Under the pieces are notes generated by a model. It had not been told where the DNA came from, did no database searches, and saw only the letters and a program-made list of their open reading frames with translations. From contig CAMWRN010000058.1 in NCBI GenBank assembly GCA_947176675.1, forward strand, positions 1 through 11,086: a stretch of DNA of 11,086 bases, given 5' to 3'. Source of the stretch: an uncultured Clostridia bacterium. Its GTDB lineage: Bacteria; Bacillota; Clostridia; Oscillospirales; Ruminococcaceae. Below are positions 1 through 5,977 of the stretch, piece by piece (the stretch's first letter is position 1; each line of letters opens with the position of its first letter). The translations under genes and the position numbers were made by a program.

Positions 1-47
1 ACCATAGGAGGGTTCTTTTTTCTATTGTCCGTTTTTACTGGACTTGT

Positions 48-62
48 GCAGTTTAAAACTGC
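48..62. terminator. Weak inverted repeat downstream of the M23 peptidase gene
   Basis: A 15-base inverted repeat (GCAGTT, 3-base centre, AACTGC in one reading) lies 17 bases beyond the stop codon of the leftward M23 peptidase gene. On the minus strand it is followed by purine-rich rather than T-rich sequence; on the plus strand a T6 run (73-78) follows after about 10 bases. It may end transcription, but the stem is short and the tract is badly placed, so this is a tentative call. Confidence 0.25.
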
Positions 63-79
63 CGATACGGTGTTTTTTA

Positions 80-2026
80 TCAATTCTGGGAAACATAGTC
101 GAGAGGATTTGCATATGTTCCGTAGCTGCGAACCTCAAAGTGGAGGTGATTTCCTGTGGAATCGCCTGTGCTTCCCACATAGCCGAGCAGCTGTCCCTTT
201 ACAACGTAGTCGCCGTAGCTTACCGCGATAGAGCTCTGGTGAGCGTATACGGTAACGTTTCCGTCGTCATGCTGAACTCTTACGCAGTTTCCGTAACCGC
301 CGTTCCAGCCGTCGCCTGTTTCGATAACAGTACCCGACTCTGCCGCGTAGATAGGAGTTCCGTAAGGAGCTGCGATATCAATACCCTTGTGACCTCTTCC
401 GTCGCCCTGATAAGCGGAGATATAGCCGCCGTCAACAGGCCAGAAATAGGAACCGGAACCGCCTGTACCGGTGCTTACCGGAGTAGTAGTCTCTCTTGTA
501 CCGACACGCATATACTTTGTAACAGGTTCGGAAATAACGATCTCGTCAACGATTTCGGTAGATACCGGAACGTCGCCTCTGTATGTTACCATAGCGCGGA
601 CTTTCTTTTCACCCTCAACGCCGGGAACATCTACCTCGGAATCACCCTTGTACATGTCGGGGTCTTTTGTCTTAACGATCTCATAGTCGATAGATTCGGT
701 ATATTCAACCTCTCTTGTTGTAAGAACCTGCAAATAAGGAACTTCTTCACTAAGCTGAACGATAGCTCCAATGGGACAGTACTGGGTAAGATCGTCGATC
801 TTTTCGCCCTTGAAAGTGATGTTGCAGTCTATAAGCTCCTCGGTAGTCATACCGTTGCTGCGGGCAATGCTCCAAGGATTGTCACCCTCGCGTACCTCGT
901 AGTAAAGGGGTTCGGAAACTATAGAATCAAGCTTTCCGATAATTTCGTCCTGATTCACTATCTCCTCGGGATCAACATACTGCTCGTAAGTGTATTCAAT
1001 ATCCTTGTCGAAAGAAACCTCAACGATATCATCGGTAAGGTATTCTTCTTTCTTTTCCTCAAGGAAGTTTGTGATCTCATCGTTTGCCTTTACAGCGCCT
1101 ATGACCTCTCCGTCAACCGTAACGACGAAAGCGCGCTCTCTGTCGTTCGTATCGTTTCCGATAGCTGCGGAAACGTTTCCTCCGTAGAGGTTAATTTCAT
1201 CATCGTTTTTTTCCTCTTCGTTAGGAACTTCTCCCATATCCGTATTTTCTTCCGAAGCGGTGAAATCGGCGTGGATACCGTTTTCCGATTCTTCGGGAAG
1301 TACGTCCTCGGCAGGGTTCTGAATATCTATCTGCTCCTGAATAGCGTCCGCAAGGGTCTGTTCATCTATGACCTCGTCCTGGATACCTAACGGCTTAAGG
1401 GAAAGCGTAGCGGTGATATAGGTATCACTGTTTGTATCATAATAAGTTGCTCTTTCGGAAATAACCTCCTGAGCATTGTTCAGAACGGCTTCCTCGGAAA
1501 CAATGCCGAGCTCCTGACCGTTGTATTCCACCGCAACAACATAATCTGCGGAAGTCTTGTCAGCCACAACACATACAAGGAACGCAACGCATACAACAGG
1601 GACAGCGTAGTTTACGACCGAAGCAGCGAATTTTCTGCTGTTTCTTGCAGCGTCCGCCATGTCGGAAAGCTGGAGTACCAATGCCCTTCCGAAACCTGCC
1701 TCAGCAGTTCTTTCGGAGAATTTTCTTTTGCTTTCGGCAAGTCTTTCTTTAAAGCCGAGAGCTGTGCCTCTTACTGCGTCTATACGTTTTGCGGCAGAAT
1801 TTTTAAGTCCTCTGCCGAAAGGACCTGCACCGTTCACAGCCTTGACCGCGGCTTTTTTCAGCAGAAAAGCAGTTCTTTTCACAGCGGCTGCGGCAAGGTA
1901 TGTAACCAGTGAACCAACGTTCACCATAGCCGATTCGAAGCTTATATTTTTTCTGTCCGAAGCGGCGCTATCCGTTGATCCGATCAAAGCGCACTGCTTT
2001 TCGGAATCGCTTGGAAAACGGTCCAT
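80..2026 (-). CDS. Membrane-anchored M23 family metallopeptidase with LysM and G5 domains
   Basis: This 648-residue protein is a probable peptidoglycan endopeptidase. Residues 1-135 are Lys/Arg/Ala-rich and should be cytoplasmic; residues 136-155 form one hydrophobic helix, so the rest faces outward. Two similar stretches (about 162-190 and 300-328, pattern VxxxGxxxGxVxxxxE) flank an acidic linker (240-280). A LysM wall-binding domain covers about 375-425 (YYEVREGDNPWSIA), a G5 domain about 432-510, and the Lysostaphin-type catalytic domain about 540-645. The zinc ligands are visible: HKGID (H546, D550) and HLHFEV (H629), with H596 in YAH as the usual catalytic histidine. The ATG follows a good AGAGGAGAG site. 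All catalytic residues are present, so it should be active; cell-wall remodelling is inferred from the family. A WalR-like box lies in its leader (see 2104-2120). It is transcribed alone, with a 440-base gap from the upstream gene. Confidence 0.93.
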   Translation of the reverse strand: MDRFPSDSEKQCALIGSTDSAASDRKNISFESAMVNVGSLVTYLAAAAVKRTAFLLKKAAVKAVNGAGPFGRGLKNSAAKRIDAVRGTALGFKERLAESKRKFSERTAEAGFGRALVLQLSDMADAARNSRKFAASVVNYAVPVVCVAFLVCVVADKTSADYVVAVEYNGQELGIVSEEAVLNNAQEVISERATYYDTNSDTYITATLSLKPLGIQDEVIDEQTLADAIQEQIDIQNPAEDVLPEESENGIHADFTASEENTDMGEVPNEEEKNDDEINLYGGNVSAAIGNDTNDRERAFVVTVDGEVIGAVKANDEITNFLEEKKEEYLTDDIVEVSFDKDIEYTYEQYVDPEEIVNQDEIIGKLDSIVSEPLYYEVREGDNPWSIARSNGMTTEELIDCNITFKGEKIDDLTQYCPIGAIVQLSEEVPYLQVLTTREVEYTESIDYEIVKTKDPDMYKGDSEVDVPGVEGEKKVRAMVTYRGDVPVSTEIVDEIVISEPVTKYMRVGTRETTTPVSTGTGGSGSYFWPVDGGYISAYQGDGRGHKGIDIAAPYGTPIYAAESGTVIETGDGWNGGYGNCVRVQHDDGNVTVYAHQSSIAVSYGDYVVKGQLLGYVGSTGDSTGNHLHFEVRSYGTYANPLDYVSQN

Positions 2027-2103
2027 TCCGATCTCTCCTCTCTAAGTTTTAATTTGTTTACACATATATTCAAAGTGACGTAAATTTACATAAAACGCAA
2101 ACA

Positions 2104-2120
2104 GTTACAAAATAGTTACA
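2104..2120 (-). promoter_or_regulatory. Candidate WalR (YycF) binding site
   Basis: Read on the minus strand this is TGTAAC-TATTT-TGTAAC, a perfect fit to the known Firmicutes WalR consensus TGTWAH-N5-TGTWAH. It lies between the predicted -10 box (2129-2134) and the M23 peptidase start, at roughly +2 to +18 of the predicted transcript. The gene it precedes is a wall hydrolase, the classic WalR target class. A box downstream of the -10 would suggest repression from that promoter; activation is possible if a weaker promoter nearer the gene is used. Confidence 0.55.
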
Positions 2121-2128
2121 TTAATATT

Positions 2129-2156
2129 ATTATACCTCTTTTTTTTCAAAAAGCAA
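2129..2156 (-). promoter_or_regulatory. Sigma-A-like promoter for the M23 peptidase gene
   Basis: On the minus strand TTGCTT (2156-2151) and a perfect TATAAT (2134-2129) are separated by 16 bases. The start site would be near 2122, giving a leader of about 95 bases that contains the WalR-like box and a GTAAATTTAC palindrome (about 2080-2090). Confidence 0.55.
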
Positions 2157-2485
2157 CACTTAAACCTTTTTAGTCACATTTTCTTAATCTTTTTTGTAGA
2201 ATAGCACAAATCTTATCGGAATTTTAGGGCGTTTTATATATGATTTTTTGTCTGTAATACAGCAATTGCCGTTTTTTAAAATACTTTTCATCATAAAATT
2301 ACATTTTCTTACAGTTACAATCTGTAACCTTTTTCCTTTGGAAATTTCTGAAAATCGTTTCGTCAAGCCAATTCTGACGCAAAGAAAATAGTTACGAAAC
2401 GGTAACAAAAATCTTTTAATTTTTACTTTCTCTGTAATATTTACCGTTTTGACACAAAATATACGGGCGGGGCAAATCGTATCCA
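2157..2485. other. AT-rich intergenic region with GTTAC/GTAAC dyads
   Basis: No convincing gene lies here. A 100-codon minus frame in it has no coding character. The stretch contains GTTACA-ATC-TGTAAC (2314-2328), GTTAC-N6-GTAAC (2391-2406), CTGTA-A-TACAG (2252-2262), and longer-range inverted repeats CGTTTCGT/ACGAAACG (2356-2363 with 2394-2401) and AAACGGTAA/TTACCGTTT (2397-2405 with 2441-2449). No standard intrinsic terminator for the pseudouridine synthase gene was found. Confidence 0.5.
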
Positions 2486-3430
2486 CTATATGTGCATATC
2501 TTTCCCGATCTCACAGAAAAGCTCCGTAAGCATACCGTCAGAGGGTCTGAAAAAACGCATTTCCCCGCAGTGGAGAGCCTGCCGTGAGCATAATCCGAGT
2601 CCGCCGCCGTAAAAATCGTCTCCCGCAAGCGGGTGTCCTACAGATGAAAAATGCACCCTTATCTGGTGCGTTCTGCCTGTTTCAAGAACGACCCGCACAA
2701 GACAGTGAGCGCCGCTTTCTTTTAATATAGTATACCTTGTAACAGAGCGTTTGCCGTCCGCGCGGACGATCCTGCGTACAACGGAAGCCTCTGCCCTGCC
2801 GATTGGAGCGTCGATAACATACTCTCCCTCAGAGCTTTCGTACCAATTAATAAGTGTATTGCCCGGCATATGCTTGTCCGAAAGCGGAGGAACAGGCGTA
2901 CCCTCAGTTACAGCGAAGTATGTTTTGGAAATATTCCCGTTAAGAAGACTTGCCGCGTATGGATTTTTTGCAACGGCGCAAAGTCCCGATGTGTCCTTGT
3001 CGAGCCTGTTTATCGGACGAAACGTCAGGTTGGGATAAAGTGAAGCAAAAAAGTTTCCAAGCGTGTCCCCGCGGTGTCCCGCCGACGGGTGTACGGGCAT
3101 ACCCGCAGGCTTGTCGAAGACGATAACGTCTCCGTCCTCGTAGACCACAGGCGCGGACAGCTCTCCGTTAGGTTCGGTAAGGCGTTCGTCCTCGGCTTTA
3201 AGGGAAATAACGTCTCCCCTGCTGACGGTATCCACAGTCCTGATGAGACAGCCGTTACGGGTGATACCATCGGGAATGCGCTTCAGTTTTGCGGTCAGCC
3301 GTCTCGAAACGCCTTTGCTTCTGAGGAAATCCCCGCATGTCTTTCCCTCATCGGCAGTTTCCGCAGTAAGATCAATTGTGTTCGTATTCTTTATCAATTT
3401 CAGATTCCTGCTTTCCGATTTGAACGGCAT
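2486..3430 (-). CDS. RluA/RluD-family 23S rRNA pseudouridine synthase
   Basis: This 314-residue protein belongs to the RluA family, cytosolic enzymes that isomerise specific uridines in rRNA or tRNA to pseudouridine. The family hallmark NRLDKDTSGL is at residues 141-150 with catalytic Asp144; GRTHQIRVH is at 252-260 and LHC near 286. Residues about 30-80 look like an S4 RNA-binding domain, as in RluD. The length is normal. The ATG has an exact GGAGG only three bases upstream, and no better start is available. It begins inside the preceding membrane-protein gene (59-base overlap), which suggests translational coupling in a leftward operon. The exact target uridine cannot be read from the sequence; RluD-like (helix 69) is only the nearest guess. 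Confidence 0.93.
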   Translation of the reverse strand: MPFKSESRNLKLIKNTNTIDLTAETADEGKTCGDFLRSKGVSRRLTAKLKRIPDGITRNGCLIRTVDTVSRGDVISLKAEDERLTEPNGELSAPVVYEDGDVIVFDKPAGMPVHPSAGHRGDTLGNFFASLYPNLTFRPINRLDKDTSGLCAVAKNPYAASLLNGNISKTYFAVTEGTPVPPLSDKHMPGNTLINWYESSEGEYVIDAPIGRAEASVVRRIVRADGKRSVTRYTILKESGAHCLVRVVLETGRTHQIRVHFSSVGHPLAGDDFYGGGLGLCSRQALHCGEMRFFRPSDGMLTELFCEIGKDMHI

Positions 3431-4226
3431 TTTCCTCCTGCTGTTCCGACAGTATGATCTCGTTCACCGCCGCAGTGTAGATCATTTGCAGATAAGGCAC
3501 TGCGAATACCATAGGAAAAATAAATATGCAGAACGGCAGACATACCGCTGATGAAAGAACTGCTTCCGCAAGATAGTCGGATTTTCCCTTTGATATTTTT
3601 AAACCCTTTTCCAAAAGTTCTTTCGGCGGGGTATCGGGTTCGAGAACATACAGATAGGACACCGGGGCGTATCGGCAGTTAAAAGCCGCCGCCGCGCATA
3701 TTACGCTTCCCGTCAGCAGGAACACCAGTACCGCCGCCGCACTGCTGGCTGCGTTGTTTCCTGAGGTGCCGATCTTGTTTACAAAAAAAATTCCCGCTGC
3801 AAACATTATGGCAAGAGGAGCGGTAAAGTAAAACCGCTTTACGAAAAGGTAAGCGTTGAGCCTGAAGATCTGTCCTGCCCTTTTCCACGATCCGTAGCAT
3901 GAGAACATACTTCCCGCTTGAACGGAATTTCCGCGTACCTGCTGGAGTCTGTACCATTTCACGCCGTAACGGAATGGTTCGGCAATACCGAACAGTATCA
4001 GAAGCGAGACTGCCGTTACGGCAATAACAGCTCCGTTGGAAAGATCAACCCTGCGCGCCGAGGAGTCGGCTACTCCCATACTTACCATGAGGTCCAAAAT
4101 CATAAACCATACTAAAGCAACTGCCGCCGCACCGCCCGTAGTGATAAAAAATATAGCAGTGTTTTCGCCCCAGCAGTATCTCATACGCTGTAAAACGATT
4201 TTTTTAAGTTCTTTAACAGATTTCAC
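3372..4226 (-). CDS. DUF975-like multi-pass membrane protein
   Basis: This 284-residue integral membrane protein is of unknown function. The GTG start at 4226 is chosen because AAAGGAGA stands seven bases upstream; an ATG at 4298 would add 24 polar residues, overlap the preceding gene and lacks a ribosome site. Hydrophobic segments lie near residues 24-48, 66-82, 127-150, 160-183 and 221-250. The pattern EPFRYGVKWYRLQQVRG after the second segment and RYAPVSYLYVLEPDTPPKELLEKGLKIS before the last hydrophobic block resembles DUF975 proteins (PLxxGxxxFYLxxxRG ... MxPYxxADxPxxxxxExxxxS). The C-terminal 30 residues are charged (Glu/Gln/Lys) and overlap the next gene. Assignment to DUF975 is from memory of the pattern, not a search. 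Confidence 0.75.
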   Translation of the reverse strand: MKSVKELKKIVLQRMRYCWGENTAIFFITTGGAAAVALVWFMILDLMVSMGVADSSARRVDLSNGAVIAVTAVSLLILFGIAEPFRYGVKWYRLQQVRGNSVQAGSMFSCYGSWKRAGQIFRLNAYLFVKRFYFTAPLAIMFAAGIFFVNKIGTSGNNAASSAAAVLVFLLTGSVICAAAAFNCRYAPVSYLYVLEPDTPPKELLEKGLKISKGKSDYLAEAVLSSAVCLPFCIFIFPMVFAVPYLQMIYTAAVNEIILSEQQEENAVQIGKQESEIDKEYEHN

Positions 4227-4294
4227 GGATTCTCTCCTTTCTTTAGTTATCCAATAATTTGCGGTTCTCCGGGAAGTTAAACGTCTGAGGGCGT

Positions 4295-4924
4295 TCATTC
4301 CCCGTCGTTTTCGTTGGCGGGAACTTTCCCCAGTATTTCAAAAGTATTGCCGTTCTGCCACATCATGGCGGTCGCGAGTATCTCGTAGCCCTCGCCGGGT
4401 TCGCAGGCGAACTCCATAGGCTTCTTTTTAGGCAGACCGAAGCAGGACAGCATATTCATCAGTATGCCCGAATGAGTGATCGCTCCCGCATGGGTGAAGC
4501 CTTCCTTCATCATGTCCAGTATCATCAGATTAAGAGCGGAATAGCACCGCAGCATCATGCTCCGCAGTGTCTCACCGTTGGGGGGAGGATTGTCAAGACC
4601 GCCCTTGAGCCACTTTTTAAAGCTGTCCAAGTGAACAAGCTCTTCGGCGGGAAGTCCCTCGAATACGCCGAAATCCATTTCCCGAAGATCGTCAACAATG
4701 ACAATTTCCCTGTCGGGGAAGATTATCTCCGCGGTCTGTACTGCCCTTTCAAGAGGACTGGAGTAGACCCGCTGAACTTTGGGGTAATCGAGCTGATCGT
4801 ACTTGTCCTGTAAGGCTTCTCTGCCCGCGTCGGAGAGCGGGAGATCGGTCTTGCCGATGTAAACGCCGTTTTCGTTGGCGTCGGTCAATCCGTGGCGGAA
4901 AATGCTTATGTGATAACCTTTCAT
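4295..4924 (-). CDS. Histidine phosphatase family protein (phosphoglycerate mutase-like)
   Basis: This 209-residue cytosolic protein is of the branch-1 histidine phosphatase superfamily, which transfers phosphate through a histidine. The RHG motif is at residues 10-12 (phospho-acceptor His11), SSPLERAVQTAE at 55-66 supplies Arg60, the acid residue is Glu82 in LREMDFG, and the second histidine is His151 in THSG. Every core residue is present. The chosen ATG at 4924 has AAGGAG seven bases upstream; a further upstream ATG at 4978 would add a hydrophobic 18-residue leader that the family lacks and has no ribosome site. It is first of a leftward three-gene unit, 68 bases before the membrane protein. 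Relatives include CobC, GpmB and nonspecific sugar-phosphate phosphatases; the substrate cannot be told from the sequence. Confidence 0.9.
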   Translation of the reverse strand: MKGYHISIFRHGLTDANENGVYIGKTDLPLSDAGREALQDKYDQLDYPKVQRVYSSPLERAVQTAEIIFPDREIVIVDDLREMDFGVFEGLPAEELVHLDSFKKWLKGGLDNPPPNGETLRSMMLRCYSALNLMILDMMKEGFTHAGAITHSGILMNMLSCFGLPKKKPMEFACEPGEGYEILATAMMWQNGNTFEILGKVPANENDGE

Positions 4925-5046
4925 AAAAAAGCTCCTTAAAAATGAAAATAAAAAAACGCACAAAAGTAAAAGTTTCATATGGATTTCGTCGCCTGAGGGG
5001 CGGAATTATCTGAATCATGGAAATTTATAACTGATTTCGCCGTTTT

Positions 5047-5058
5047 TTGTGTACAATT
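5047..5058. promoter_or_regulatory. Candidate upstream operator (TTG-N4-CAA)
   Basis: TTGTGTACAATT here is the inverted partner (11 of 12 bases) of AATTGTACGCAA at 5112-5123. Both carry a TTG-N4-CAA core. It lies in the divergent region between the leftward phosphatase operon and the rightward XRE gene, and could be bound by the XRE protein. Confidence 0.35.
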
Positions 5059-5105
5059 ACAGAAAATCCCGTTAAACATTTATCGACTTTTTTTGCCCGA
5101 AACTA

Positions 5106-5134
5106 TTTACAAATTGTACGCAATACTGTATAAT
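5106..5134 (+). promoter_or_regulatory. Sigma-A promoter of the XRE regulator gene
   Basis: TTTACA (5106-5111) and TATAAT (5129-5134) are exactly 17 bases apart. The start site would be near 5141. A TTG-N4-CAA dyad (5114-5123) sits in the spacer, a good place for autorepression by the encoded XRE protein. Confidence 0.8.
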
Positions 5135-5171
5135 TTACTTTATGTAGAAATAAATTTCAGGAGGTGACACG

Positions 5172-5867
5172 ATGAATTCGGACTTTCCAAGAATTATTAC
5201 CCTGCTTAGAAAAGAGCGCGGCGTAAGTCAGAAAAAAGCTGCTTCCGATTTGGGTATATCTCAGGCTCTGCTCTCTCACTACGAAAAAGGAATAAGAGAA
5301 TGCGGTCTTGAATTTCTCGTCAAAACGGCGGACTACTATAATGTATCCTGCGATTATCTGCTTGGACGTTCCCCCGAACCTGCGGGGAAAACTATTTCCT
5401 ATGAGGACATTCCCGAACCCGATATGAGCGGAAAAGAGAAAATTGACTCAGGCGGGGTAATGGCTGCGTTCAACAAAAAGCTTGTTGTGAACGCGGTCTC
5501 GGTGCTGTTTTCTCTTATTAAGAAAACAGGCAGCGCCGTAGTTTTAAAAGAGGTCTCTGCCTATCTGATGCTGGCAGTGTATAAAATGTTCCGAGTGGTG
5601 TATTCGGCAAATCCCAAAAACGACAAGAGATTTTTTACAGTCGAGGAAATTCCAGCTGCAGGTTCTTCGGCAGCCGCAATGGCAATGTGCGAAGCCAACG
5701 CAGCGTCTGCTTCGGCTGCTGCCGCTTCTTCGGGAAATGCGGGAGACGAAACTTTGATAACTGCAAATTCTCTTTCCGAAGAATACCCGTCCTCCGCGTC
5801 GTCGCTGCTCAATGTGATAAAGAACAGTGAAGCGCGTATGCAGATAATTATAAATTCCGACAAATAA
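5172..5867 (+). CDS. XRE-family helix-turn-helix transcriptional regulator
   Basis: This 231-residue protein has an N-terminal XRE/Cro-type HTH (about residues 6-66; GVSQKKAASDLGISQALLSHYEKG is the helix-turn-helix core) ending in DYLLGRS, a typical boundary. The C-terminal part (about 95-231) matches no family I recognise. It contains a moderately hydrophobic region (103-145) and a very Ala/Ser-rich stretch at 161-191 with 15 alanines. The ATG is fixed by a near-perfect AGGAGGTGA site (5159-5167) four bases upstream. Own consensus promoter. The next gene, 110 bases downstream on the same strand, is an amino-acid symporter, so local control of that gene is plausible but not shown. No terminator is seen between the two. 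Confidence 0.88.
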   Translation: MNSDFPRIITLLRKERGVSQKKAASDLGISQALLSHYEKGIRECGLEFLVKTADYYNVSCDYLLGRSPEPAGKTISYEDIPEPDMSGKEKIDSGGVMAAFNKKLVVNAVSVLFSLIKKTGSAVVLKEVSAYLMLAVYKMFRVVYSANPKNDKRFFTVEEIPAAGSSAAAMAMCEANAASASAAAASSGNAGDETLITANSLSEEYPSSASSLLNVIKNSEARMQIIINSDK

Positions 5868-5977
5868 AGCGGAACGTTTGCAGTTACACTTAAACTATAG
5901 CACATTTTTACGGATTTTTCAATAGGCAAGTTAAAACAAACGAGGAAATTCAATTTACTAAACAGGAGGAGATACCA

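Noticed and set aside
44..1390. 448-codon plus-strand open frame opposite the M23 gene
   Set aside because: It is antisense to a gene with complete LysM, G5 and M23 motifs, its product has no recognisable domain, and it lacks a convincing ribosome site.
2046..2485. c-di-AMP (ydaO-type) riboswitch before the wall hydrolase
   Set aside because: Such riboswitches often precede wall hydrolases in Clostridia, but the conserved GGGGGACCC-type core and its flanking elements are absent on the minus strand.
2184..2486. 100-codon minus-strand frame in the AT-rich gap
   Set aside because: Lys/Phe/Ile-rich translation of AT-rich intergenic DNA with no motif and no ribosome site; promoter elements overlap it.
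4925..4978. Upstream ATG giving the histidine phosphatase a hydrophobic leader
   Set aside because: The 18 added residues look like a signal anchor but no ribosome site precedes 4978, whereas AAGGAG with ideal spacing precedes 4924.
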